Source of the DNA: Lachnospiraceae bacterium
Lineage (GTDB): Bacteria; Bacillota; Clostridia; Lachnospirales; Lachnospiraceae
Length of the DNA stretch: 64,000 bases
NCBI GenBank assembly: GCA_910575565.1
Contig: CAJTFL010000007.1
Coordinates: forward strand, 62,001 to 126,000
Direction: 5' to 3'
The position numbers were made by a program, and so were the translations under genes. How positions within the stretch are numbered: position 1 is the stretch's first letter; every line of letters starts with the position of its first letter. The notes under the pieces are model-generated. The model worked only from the letters and a program-made list of their open reading frames with translations, had not been told where the DNA came from and ran no database searches. Positions 43,518 through 52,481 of the stretch are shown piece after piece.

Positions 43518-44246
43518 TTAAACCCCCCATTCTAACCGTTCACGGTAAAAATCATCAACTTGGCCGTGATAAGACGACTGCTCTGCGCCAATATCATACG
43601 CTGCCTTTTCAAAAACAACCCGTTCCTTTTCCATATCCAAAATGACAAACTGAGCTGATGGATTTAAATTCCTCGGCTGCCCCACGGAACCAGGGTTAAT
43701 AAAGATCACTTTTTGCTTATTCCGCCTTTTGCCATCCTGCGCCGGAAGGTATTTCTCCATGAAATGGGGCAAATGGGAATGGCCGGAAAACACATAGTCA
43801 TAACCTTGATAAGGTTCCGGAGATTCCTCCGGGCCTATCCTCTTCCAGTACTCATCTCCCTGGCTTCCATGGATGGCAAGGCATTTTTTGCCGCCATACG
43901 CAAATGCTTTCCTGCCCCTTCCTGCCATTTCTCCCAGCAGATAATCCCAGGATTCCCGGTTAAGCACACTCCTTGTATATTTCGCGCACGCCTTTCCCCG
44001 TTCCGAGGAAAACCGGTCGTATTCCTCCCGGATAATGGCTTCTTCATGATTCCCCCGGATATTGCAGATTACGGGATAAGGGAGGGCTTTTGCCATTTGG
44101 ATCACTTCATTTGAATGCATACCATAATCAATCAAATCGCCTAAAAGAATACAAGCACCAATATTCCCAATCTTTGCTGACCGTTCAAGCACTGCCTGAA
44201 AAGCCGTCTTATTCCCATGAATATCTGACATCACCATGATCCGCAT
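43518..44246 (-). CDS. Metallophosphoesterase, YfcE/MJ0936-like
   Basis: A 242-residue calcineurin-like phosphoesterase. All metal blocks are visible: MSDIHGNKTAF (DxH), LLGDLIDYG (GDxxDxG), IRGNHE (GNHE), IHGSQGD and SGHSHLPHFM (GHSH). It would hydrolyse a small phosphoester or diester in the cytosol. The start is uncertain: ATG 44246 (GGGAG upstream, short spacing) or 44258; frames beginning further up overlap the LicD gene. It sits 2 bp before the epimerase start. In the glycan operon it may clear a nucleotide by-product; this is inferred. Confidence 0.87.
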   Translation of the reverse strand: MRIMVMSDIHGNKTAFQAVLERSAKIGNIGACILLGDLIDYGMHSNEVIQMAKALPYPVICNIRGNHEEAIIREEYDRFSSERGKACAKYTRSVLNRESWDYLLGEMAGRGRKAFAYGGKKCLAIHGSQGDEYWKRIGPEESPEPYQGYDYVFSGHSHLPHFMEKYLPAQDGKRRNKQKVIFINPGSVGQPRNLNPSAQFVILDMEKERVVFEKAAYDIGAEQSSYHGQVDDFYRERLEWGV

Positions 44247-44259
44247 TCCGCTCCCCATT

Positions 44260-45576
44260 TCAAACATCCCCATCCATCAGTTTATGGCGCTGGTAATGCT
44301 TAGGGATGGCAATATTATCCCCGGGGAACGTCCAAATTGTCTTAAACAAATACTTTACATATTCATCTGCATCATTGGGAACCCAAAAATATTCCCCCTC
44401 ATAAAGCACCTGCTTCAGGGGAAACACCACATCTTTTGGAATCCAGCCGCCTCTGTGGTATGAGCGGAAATTTGCCAGATTATCCGCGCCAAAATAAACA
44501 CGGCTGCTCTCCTTCACCGTATTTTTCTGGTTTTCCCTCTTTGCCGCCTGAATGCACGCTGCCCGTTTTTCTGCGGAACCCGCTGCCGACTCCCATTCCT
44601 GTTTCGTCCCTTTAACAAGATCCATAAACCCATTAAATGAGCAGTCTTCCCCATAATAATCAATGGGGAAAAAATCCACCCCTATGCTGTCCCCGTCTGG
44701 GAAAGTCACATTTACCTGAAAATGATGGAGCCAGTCAGCCCAATAGTATCTTTCCAGCCCCTGCTCCTGGCTTTTCAGAAAACCGTCTGCATTTTTATTT
44801 TCAGCTTCTTGATTCTCTTTAACTTCCTGGCTCTTTTTATCTTCCACAGGCCCTTTGGCTTCCTTCGCCTCACTTATTTTTTTCGCTTCCTTGGCTTTCC
44901 TTGCTTCAAATTCCTGCTTTGAATCCATATGGGCCATGCAATACGTTTTTAACCGCTCAAATTCATCCCGGATCAAATCAAAATCAATATCATCATCCCA
45001 GGGAATAAACCCGCCGTGGCGCATATATCCCAGCAAATTCCCGCCGGTGAGATAAGGCTTAATTTGTAAATGAGACAGCCTGGAAAATAATTCGGCCGAT
45101 GCCCGCGCCGTCCTTAACTGTCTTTCCCGCAGCTTCCCTTCTGCAGGCTTCATTGCCCGAATATCCGCATGGCTTTTAAAATAACCCACTTCCTGCCTAA
45201 GCTCGCTTACCTTATCCTGGTAAAGCTCCATCTTTAACTGCAGGCGGTTTGACGGCTCCCGGATGAAGGAAAGCAGCTCTTCCCGTTTTTCAAACTTTTC
45301 CCTTAATCGCTCATAAACCAGGTAATCCCTTATTCCGTTTTCCTCACATTGCCGCACAATCCCATCAGAATTTACCCGGTTTGCCGAGATCACCACAAGG
45401 GAATCACGAAATTTCTCCTTTAATTCCAAAAAGGAAATAATCCGTTTCCCACATTTCCTTGTCCCAGCAATATCCAAATCGTTATCACAAAAATAAGCCA
45501 CCGATTCTCCGCCAAAAAATGTAAATGCCTCCGTCCCGATTTCCCCAGATCCAAAAAGTATAACTTGATTTTCCAT
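44260..45576 (-). CDS. LicD-family transferase with N-terminal Rossmann-like module
   Basis: A 438-residue protein. Residues 1-95 form the cluster's Rossmann-like module (VILFGSGEIGTEAFTFF ... DYLVYERLRE). A coiled linker follows. Residues about 145-438 are a LicD domain with TGGNLLGYMRHGGFIPWDDD IDFDLI, the signature of phosphocholine-type transferases, and VDFFPIDYYGED. A Lys/Glu/Ala-rich insertion of about 45 residues (KAKEAKKISEAKEAK ...) interrupts the LicD domain; its paralogue lacks it. LicD enzymes move a phospho-group from a CDP carrier to a sugar. AAGGAAAT precedes ATG 45576. Confidence 0.88.
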   Translation of the reverse strand: MENQVILFGSGEIGTEAFTFFGGESVAYFCDNDLDIAGTRKCGKRIISFLELKEKFRDSLVVISANRVNSDGIVRQCEENGIRDYLVYERLREKFEKREELLSFIREPSNRLQLKMELYQDKVSELRQEVGYFKSHADIRAMKPAEGKLRERQLRTARASAELFSRLSHLQIKPYLTGGNLLGYMRHGGFIPWDDDIDFDLIRDEFERLKTYCMAHMDSKQEFEARKAKEAKKISEAKEAKGPVEDKKSQEVKENQEAENKNADGFLKSQEQGLERYYWADWLHHFQVNVTFPDGDSIGVDFFPIDYYGEDCSFNGFMDLVKGTKQEWESAAGSAEKRAACIQAAKRENQKNTVKESSRVYFGADNLANFRSYHRGGWIPKDVVFPLKQVLYEGEYFWVPNDADEYVKYLFKTIWTFPGDNIAIPKHYQRHKLMDGDV

Positions 45577-45689
45577 ATTTCCTTCCCTATTCCTCCCCAT
45601 CCTTCTCTGCTCCTCCCCTATCCTGCCATCCACAAAATCGCAGCTTCACTTATTTGCAAAGAATAAAAGCTTTGTACTCTTTGTACTAA

Positions 45690-45735
45690 TTCATCATTGC
45701 ACTAATTCCTGAGTAAATCACACTCGTCATCCGAG
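45690..45735. repeat. Short direct repeats in the gap between the two LicD genes
   Basis: TTTGTACT occurs twice in tandem and ACTAATTC twice nearby, in the 217-bp gap before the LicD gene. They may be operator half-sites; no promoter was recognised. Confidence 0.35.
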
Positions 45736-45793
45736 CCATCTGCACGGCTGCAAAACTCAGCATAGCACCTTTCCTCCGGCACACCGGTTTATA

Positions 45794-48019
45794 TCAGCCT
45801 TTAATCTTATGGATAAAGTAATGCTGCGGAAATTCAAGATTATCCTTTGGAAATTCCCATATGTTTTTATATTCGTAATTCAAATACTCCACCGGATCAT
45901 TAGGAACCCAAAAATATTCTCCCTCATAAAGCGCCTTACGCAGTGGGAACAGCACATCCCGGGGAATCCACTGCCCCCGATGATAGGACTGCAAAATCCC
46001 CATATTATCTGCCCCATAATAAATACGGCTGCTTTCCTCTGCCACATATTTTTGGTTCTCCCGTTTCGCCTTTTCTATGCACCGGCTCAGCTCCGCTTTG
46101 GAACGGGCAGTCCTCCAATTTTCCTTGATCTGTCTGGCAAACGCCATGAACTCCTGGAAATCACAGGCTTCCCCGTAGTAATCCATGGGAAAGAAATCCA
46201 GATTCAAACCGCACCCGTCGGAAAAAACCACAAAAAGCTGCAAAAAATGGTAGGTTTCCTCCAGGTAATATCCGGTTATCTCAGCCTTATCCTCCCTTAT
46301 CCCATCCACAATTTTTTGGCTCTTTCGGATCTCGTCAGCCGGTTTAAAATGCTGGCCACAGTATTCCTTTAACCGCTCATATTCCCCTCGGATCACGGAA
46401 AAATCAATATCGTCGTCCCAAGGAATAAAGCCCCCATGGCGTACATAGCCTAGTAAATTCCCGGAACAAAGATAGGGCTTAATCCCCAGCCCCTCAATCC
46501 GCCGGAATAATTCCGCCGATGCCTGTACCAGCCTAAGCTGCCATTTCCTCAGCCCGCCCTCCGCAGGCTTCATGGAGCGGATATCCGCATGGCGCTTAAA
46601 ATAGTCCACTTCCATCTGCAATTCCTTAGCCTTGGATACATAAAAAGCCACCCTCTGCCCCATCCGCCTTTTCGGGTTCCTTATACAGGAAAGCAATTCT
46701 TCCGGATGAGGAAACATCTGGCGAAGGGGTTCGTAAACCAAATAGTCCTTGATTCCATTTTCCTCACACTGCTGGGCAATCTTGTCTGCATTTACCCAGT
46801 TTGCGGAAATCAGAATTACAGCGTCACCATAATTTTGTTTTAATTCCGAGAAGGAAATAATCCTTTTTCCCCATTTCCTTTTCCCCGTTTTGCCAGGATC
46901 ATTATCACAAAAACACGCTATATTTTCATCCCCAAGGAAATTAAGCGCTTCATAGCCGATTTCCCCGCTTCCAAAAAGAACGATCTTCTCTGTTTTCGCT
47001 TTTTCCATGGATACAATCATCCTCTCATACATCTGCAAAAGGGGTATCTCCGGTTTCCATCCCAGCCCCCGAAGTTTCCCGGTATCCAAGTTCATCCTTA
47101 AGGTAGGCGCATAGCCGAATTTTTCCTGGGACGCCCTTTCTAATTCGATTTTTACCTGGACTGCCCCATCGCAGCTAAGAGATGCCACAAGCTCGGCCAT
47201 CTCCTTAATGCTACAGTAAGTGTCCTCATTAGCCCCGTTATACGCTTCCCCCACAGCGCCGTCCGTCAGCACCTGAAAGATAGCTGTACAGGCGTCTGCA
47301 AGGTATAAATAACTCCGCTTTGTGTCCCCTTTCGTGTGGAGGACAATATCCTTTCCCTCAATCACGCACCGGGCGAATTCTGCAAATACCCGAGAATCAT
47401 CATAGGACACTCCCGGGCCAAAGGTCTGAGTAAGGCGCAGTACCTTCGCTGGTACTTGGTATTCCCGGCAATATGCCGCGCATAAATTCTCACACAGCCG
47501 TTTGCTTTCCGGGTAGGAGCTTCTGGCAGACATGGGATTTAAATTGCTCCCATGCAATTCATCAATTAATTCATCCGAAGCCGGTGCGCCGTATACCTCC
47601 ATGGTGGAAAGGAACAAAAACCCTTTTACCGGGTTTTTCCGGGCAAATTCCAGCATCCTCCTGGTTCCCTCCACCGCGGTATAAATGATTTCCACCGGCT
47701 GTGCAGAAAAACTTTTGCTGGAGGTATTGCTTGCTCCGTGGATGATATAATCTACCGACATATGGGCAGGCTCCAGGTTGACAATATCGGAATGGATATA
47801 AAAAACCTTATCCCCAAGGTCGCCCCATAAGGTATGTGCCTTAGCTAAATCCCGGACGACTGCCAGCACGGTGCAATTACAGTACTGAGCCAGAAACCGG
47901 ACTAAATACTTCCCAATCAGGCCAGTTGCCCCTGAAATCAAAACCCTGGTTCCGTCAAGCTTGGCATGGCCGATTCTCCCGCTGATGTATTCCATATCCT
48001 GGACAATGATCTTATTCAT
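45794..48019 (-). CDS. Three-part fusion: epimerase, Rossmann-like module and LicD transferase
   Basis: A 741-residue protein. Residues 1-330 are a nucleotide-sugar epimerase/dehydratase: VLISGATGLIGKYLVRFL, catalytic Ser in FLSTMEVYGAP and YxxxK in SYPESK. Residues about 345-440 are the Rossmann-like module (KIVLFGSGEIGYEALNFL). Residues about 490-741 are a LicD domain with CSGNLLGYVRHGGFIPWDDD and LDFFPMDYYGEA. From residue 345 on it is a close paralogue of the LicD protein encoded next, showing duplication followed by fusion. ATG 48019 has GGAG eight bases upstream. The fusion would couple sugar modification with phospho-group transfer. Confidence 0.9.
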   Translation of the reverse strand: MNKIIVQDMEYISGRIGHAKLDGTRVLISGATGLIGKYLVRFLAQYCNCTVLAVVRDLAKAHTLWGDLGDKVFYIHSDIVNLEPAHMSVDYIIHGASNTSSKSFSAQPVEIIYTAVEGTRRMLEFARKNPVKGFLFLSTMEVYGAPASDELIDELHGSNLNPMSARSSYPESKRLCENLCAAYCREYQVPAKVLRLTQTFGPGVSYDDSRVFAEFARCVIEGKDIVLHTKGDTKRSYLYLADACTAIFQVLTDGAVGEAYNGANEDTYCSIKEMAELVASLSCDGAVQVKIELERASQEKFGYAPTLRMNLDTGKLRGLGWKPEIPLLQMYERMIVSMEKAKTEKIVLFGSGEIGYEALNFLGDENIACFCDNDPGKTGKRKWGKRIISFSELKQNYGDAVILISANWVNADKIAQQCEENGIKDYLVYEPLRQMFPHPEELLSCIRNPKRRMGQRVAFYVSKAKELQMEVDYFKRHADIRSMKPAEGGLRKWQLRLVQASAELFRRIEGLGIKPYLCSGNLLGYVRHGGFIPWDDDIDFSVIRGEYERLKEYCGQHFKPADEIRKSQKIVDGIREDKAEITGYYLEETYHFLQLFVVFSDGCGLNLDFFPMDYYGEACDFQEFMAFARQIKENWRTARSKAELSRCIEKAKRENQKYVAEESSRIYYGADNMGILQSYHRGQWIPRDVLFPLRKALYEGEYFWVPNDPVEYLNYEYKNIWEFPKDNLEFPQHYFIHKIKG

Positions 48020-48102
48020 GATTGCTTCTCCATAAAGAGCGTGCCTAAAGAATGATTCCTGTCGGTTGCACGCCCTAGCCTTTCGTAAATTATGGTTATT
48101 CG

Positions 48103-48819
48103 TTACAGCAGCTGCCGGTTTTCTTTCGCATCGTATAATGCCCGGAAGGTATAAAAATCATTCGGCGTTGTCACCTTAAGATTCTCATAGGAACAGTCCA
48201 CGATATGCATCTTTCTGCCATAAGCCCGCATCAGCGTACAGGAGTCAATCATTTCCGTGTGCCCGTCCCGGATAGCCTGCTCCTCCACGGCCAGCAACTC
48301 ACTTAGCCAAAAGCTTTCCGGCGCTTTGGCTAACCTGGAATATTTCCGTTCTTCTACCTGAACAATATCATCCTTATCGTCGATAACCACAAAGGTTTCC
48401 TGAGCCGGGGCACAGGTAATGGCAGAGCCGTACTGCTTTACCCCAAGGATATTTTCATGAATTACGTTTTCATCAATCAATGGGCGGACGCCATCATGGA
48501 TCAGCACAATATTATCCTCAGTTCCGTAAAGTTCTGACGCCGCCTTTACCCCGTTATAGATGGACAGCTGGCCGGTTGGCCCTCCCGGCACGATTTTTCC
48601 GATCTTATCCAAACGGTATCGGTATTTCATATCCTCCATGTATGGGATCCAGTCCTCAATGCAGGCTACGATAATGCCGTCGATTTCCTTGTGGTATTGG
48701 AATACCTCGATTGTATGTACAATGATTGGCTTTCCGTGAACGAGGAGGTTTTGTATATTCAGAAAAACGAAGAGTAATATCCTCATAAAGTTCCTTAGGC
48801 TCATGAATCCACCACACAC
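48103..48819 (-). pseudogene. IspD/TarI-like cytidylyltransferase lacking its N-terminus
   Basis: The frame carries good IspD-family sequence from LVHGKPIIVHTIEVFQ onward (VLIHDGVRPLIDENVI, NLKVTTPNDFYTF), about 210 residues. The first 20-25 residues, which should hold the GGxGxR nucleotide-binding loop and the KQ lysine, are replaced by unrelated sequence read out of a glycosyltransferase gene in a different frame. Without that loop the enzyme should be dead. The intact relative at 35194-35889 may supply the activity. Confidence 0.8.
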
Positions 48820-49444
48820 TCGGCCTTAACTTGCTAATTTCATATGCACACTTAATCATTTGGAATACATTTACTAAAACGAAATCAAATTGTTGTATCC
48901 AGAATAGTTCTTCCTGATATAAATACGGCAAAGCCAAACATAAAACAATATTAATGCCTTTTTCTGTAATTTCTTGAATTAATTTCTTATTTCCATCTGG
49001 TGCTGATAACACAACTTGATATCCTTTATTCTGCAAAGCCATTGCTGCATAAAAAGCTGCCAATGTTCCACCATTATAATTAAGAACTGTAGAAATAATC
49101 AATACTTTTTTATGCCTCGCTATCCTGTTTTTATTTCCCAAATAAAAGCGAAACGTCCCATGCACTATGTTACTAAAAAATTGTTCCCAATACCATATCT
49201 TTTCTGATTCCACACCTAATTCAATTAACTGCTGTTTCATCTCATTTGCTTTTGCACTCATTAAAAGTATTTTATCATAGAAAAGCTTATTAATATGATT
49301 AGGCAAAAAAACAGGAATAGCATTCAATGATTTTCCATAAAACATTTTATTATTATCAATAAAAGCAATTATCGTTGTATTTTCTTTAATAAATACTTCT
49401 TTTTCCCGAAAAAATTTTCCTATACCAAAAACAACCACTTCCAA
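48656..49444 (-). pseudogene. Glycosyltransferase 5' fragment with Rossmann-like module
   Basis: A 262-residue frame, probably from TTG 49444. Residues 1-95 repeat the cluster's Rossmann-like module (MEVVVFGIGKFFREKEVF). Residues about 110-230 look like the first half of a GT-B glycosyltransferase (KKVLIISTVLNYNGGTLAAF, SVWWIHEPKELYEDI). From about residue 233 the protein is out-of-frame ispD sequence and stops. The gene is therefore the 5' part of a glycosyltransferase cut by recombination near 48750. It is strongly AT-rich, unlike the genes downstream. Confidence 0.8.
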
Positions 49445-49545
49445 ATTATATTTCTACTCACTTTCATTCAAATTACAAATAACATTTTTTACATTTATAT
49501 CATCAAAAGAATGCTTAAACGTAATATTATATACAATATGAATTT

Positions 49546-50274
49546 TTATTTATAATCATGGAACAAATACATTTTAACTAAATTTATCATCACTTCATTA
49601 AACGAAAGTATCTTATAATGATATTTAATAATTAAATTTTCCAATTTACATTTTTTTGATTGATAACACACACCACCTAGACGAAAATTAGCTATTATTT
49701 TTTTCACCTGAACAAATACTACTTTTTTACTGTAATATAATCTAAGCATAAATTCATAATCACTTGCAATTTTAAATGTTGTTAAAAACATTCCAAAATC
49801 TTGATATGCTTTCCTAGTAACAAAGCAAGTCGGATGTGGAATCATCGAGCTTTTCAAATTTTGATGCCTATTCTTCATAAAATTTACTGTATAATTATGA
49901 TCAATTATTCTGCAATACCCATAAATCACTTGATAGTCATTATCTGTCATATTCATCACAATATTTTTAACTGCATTGCGATGATAAAAATCATCGCTAT
50001 TTATAATTCCGACTAACACCCCCTTAGATAGCCTTATCCCTTTATTCATAGCATCGTAAATTCCATTATCTTTCTCAGAAACATAACGCAACCTTCCATT
50101 AAATAGTGGAACATACTCTTTAATAATATCAACTGTTTTATCAGTAGACATCCCGTCAACAATGATATATTCTATATTTGTATATGTCTGACATAAAACA
50201 CTTTCTATTGTTCGACGTATTGTCTTATCACTATTTAAGCATGGCGTAATAATCGATACCTTAGGATTATTCAT
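49546..50274 (-). CDS. Family 2 glycosyltransferase
   Basis: A 242-residue GT-A enzyme. It opens with VSIITPCLNSDKTIRRTIES, IEYIIVDGMSTDKTVDII and DNGIYDAMNKGI, and the metal motif is IINSDDFYH (DxD-like). It lacks a membrane segment and would work at the inner face, adding a sugar to a lipid-linked glycan. GGAGGAG precedes ATG 50274. Base composition is very AT-rich compared with the phosphonate genes, which suggests a different origin. It is the first intact enzyme gene of the glycan run. Confidence 0.92.
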   Translation of the reverse strand: MNNPKVSIITPCLNSDKTIRRTIESVLCQTYTNIEYIIVDGMSTDKTVDIIKEYVPLFNGRLRYVSEKDNGIYDAMNKGIRLSKGVLVGIINSDDFYHRNAVKNIVMNMTDNDYQVIYGYCRIIDHNYTVNFMKNRHQNLKSSMIPHPTCFVTRKAYQDFGMFLTTFKIASDYEFMLRLYYSKKVVFVQVKKIIANFRLGGVCYQSKKCKLENLIIKYHYKILSFNEVMINLVKMYLFHDYK

Positions 50275-50405
50275 TCTCTCCTCCGCAAATCAAAGTATAA
50301 ATATATCCTACCATTTTACAAACAAAACTTCCCAATTCAAATACTGATCATCATTTCTTTATTACAAATCTAACCAAAACAAATATCATAAATGTATATA
50401 ATACA

Positions 50406-50675
50406 CTATTCAAACCAATAAACTACATCTTCTAATGATATGATTGCGCAATTCAATTTTTCCCTTAACTCTTTTTCAATTTCTTCCATATAATATGGTG
50501 CAGTAACAACAACAGCATCCACTTCCTGCAATATATCATCCGGAGTACAAATATCCACTTCTGAACAAATATTATCTGCAGCACGATCAATAACATATTG
50601 TACTTTAATATCTGAATTTTTTAATTCATCGTATAGTCTTTCTCCAAGTTCTTTATAACCGTAAATTGCTATCAT
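50406..50675 (-). CDS. Stand-alone Rossmann-like module protein
   Basis: An 89-residue protein that is essentially only the module seen at the N-termini of its neighbours: MIAIYGYKELGERLYDELKN, a middle VQYVIDRAADN strand, VDAVVVTAPYYMEEI and a final strand ending DVVYWFE. There is no good ribosome site before ATG 50675; the ISL3-type element begins 26 bp upstream and may have removed the promoter. It could be a remnant of a larger fusion or a free partner protein. Function unknown. Confidence 0.65.
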   Translation of the reverse strand: MIAIYGYKELGERLYDELKNSDIKVQYVIDRAADNICSEVDICTPDDILQEVDAVVVTAPYYMEEIEKELREKLNCAIISLEDVVYWFE

Positions 50676-50700
50676 CTTATATTTATTTGATATGAAAAAG

Positions 50701-52430
50701 GAGTCTTTCCAAAGTTAGTTGAAATAAAGCTTTTATCAAATGGGAAAACATGGTATAATAAGCATGGATTTTAAAGCGTTTGCGGGAGTTATACCATGGA
50801 TGAATTTATCAAGGAACTTGATCCAAATCTGGATTATCTGGAGCATAAAATAATAGGGAATGAAGTCATTATTTATGCAGCCTCAAACAGAAGAATATGC
50901 AGATGCCCTTATTGCGGCTCTGAATCGGCGCGAATACATAGCCGTTACGAAAAAAGTTTTCAGGATCTTCCAATCATGGGCAAAAAAACAAAAGCCGTTA
51001 TTGAAAACAGAAAATTCTTTTGCGACAATCCAAACTGCGGATTCACTACCTTTGCAGAGCGTTTTGATTTCCTGGCACAGAAAGGAAAAAAGACAAAACG
51101 CCTGATTGAAAAAATCGTGGATGTTTCCCTGAATACAAGCTCCACTACTGCTTCAAGGACGCTGAAAAACGGGATTGCGGATGTTGGCAAAAGCACCATC
51201 TGCAGTCTCTTAAAAAAAAGATATGCCAATTCCTGAGAAAGAGGCCGTTACAAAGGTCTGCATTGACGATTTCGCATTTCGGAAAAGAAAAACCTATGGA
51301 ACTATCATGGTAGACATTGACACACACCGGATCATTGACCTGCTGGCGTCCCGGGAAGCTGCGGATGTGGCGGAATGGCTGAAAAGCTATCCGAATCTTG
51401 AAGTTGTATCCAGGGATGGATCTGTTTCCTATAAAAGCGCCATTGAACAGGCTGGAAATCATCTGCAGCAGGTCAGTGACCGTTTTCACCTGCTGAAGGG
51501 GCTTACGGACGCGGCAAAGAAATTTTTGTCACGTTTTCTGGCGGCAAATTTCCTTCTCCCAACGGAAGCATCCCATTATAACGGAAAACCTACGGGGGAT
51601 TACTGGGATAAACCTGTCAAAGAAGACGCACCTGCCGCTGAGCACAACGCAAATGTTAAGAAGAAAATGAAGACAGTGGAACGCGTACGGGAATTAGGGA
51701 AACAGGGATTTAACAAAAGTGAGATTGCAAGGGTTGTCGGAATAAACAGGGCGACCGTTGCAAAATACCTGAAGAATGATTTTAACCCTTCCAGCGCTTA
51801 TTACAATACGACGATCCCCAGTAAAATAAAGCCCTATTCTCAGGAAATAAGAAATATGCTCGGTGAGGGGAAAACGTTCAAGCAGATCAGCGCGGTGATT
51901 CGGGAAAAGGGATATGATGGCGCGGATGGAACGATCCGTATGTTTGCCACAAGGGAACGGAGGCTCATGAAGGAAGCGGCTGCACAGGGAGGAACCGGAG
52001 AAAAGATCGAACGGAAGTGGCTGATCAGCCTTTTGTACCACCCTGTTGATGAGGTTCGTTCCCTCATCCAGGATCAACTGGACAGGATCATAGGAGAATA
52101 TCCCATCATAGGGCGTGTTTATGATGCTGTGACAGGATTCAAAGGGGCACTGTTTGGCAAAAAAGAGGCCGTGCTTGATAAATGGGCAGAAGAAACCGAA
52201 GCTCTTGAGATAGATGAACTAAAGAGTTTTATAAACGGAATCAAAAGGGATAGTACCGCAGTAAAAAACGCCATTCGCCTTGATTACAATAATGGGCTGG
52301 CAGAAGGAAGCGTGAACAAGCTGAAAGTTGTCAAAAGGATCATGTATGGCCGCAACAGTTTTGAGCTGCTGAAAGGGAAACTGTTGCGGCTTGAATCAAA
52401 ACGCAAAATCAACTAACTTTGGAAAGACTC
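50701..52430 (+). mobile_element. Insertion sequence of the ISL3 family, about 1.73 kb
   Basis: Perfect 22-bp terminal inverted repeats, beginning GAGTCTTTCC at the left (50701-50722) and ending GGAAAGACTC at the right (52409-52430), enclose a transposase of the ISL3 type. The stop codon of the transposase lies inside the right repeat. The flanking 8-mers (tgaaaaag, tttttatg) do not match, so no target duplication is visible. That suggests rearrangement after insertion or loss of one flank. Confidence 0.92.
50796..52416 (+). pseudogene. ISL3-family transposase, split by a frameshift at an A8 run
   Basis: The first frame (50796-51236) encodes an N-terminal zinc finger (CRCPYCGS ... CDNPNCGF) and the start of the DDE region. 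The second (51223-52416) continues with KVCIDDFAFRKRKTYGTIMVDI, DRFHLLKGL, a helix-turn-helix insertion and the C-terminal DDE-type block NGLAEGSVNKLKVVKRIMYGR. The two join at CTC TTA followed by eight A; with seven A the protein would read straight through (KKDMPIPE). It is either an inactivating insertion or a slippage site. All catalytic blocks look intact. Confidence 0.88.
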
Positions 52431-52481
52431 TTTTTATGCCTTGCAATACCATTCTCAAAACCTACACTTTTTGAGAATCCT

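Noticed and set aside
37000-50300. Classical phosphonate catabolism (C-P lyase or phosphonatase)
   Set aside because: No phn genes or phosphonatase are present; PEP mutase and its decarboxylase indicate synthesis, not degradation.
50796-51236. Stand-alone small zinc-finger regulator
   Set aside because: The frame continues as an ISL3 transposase after the A8 run and lies within the element's terminal repeats.
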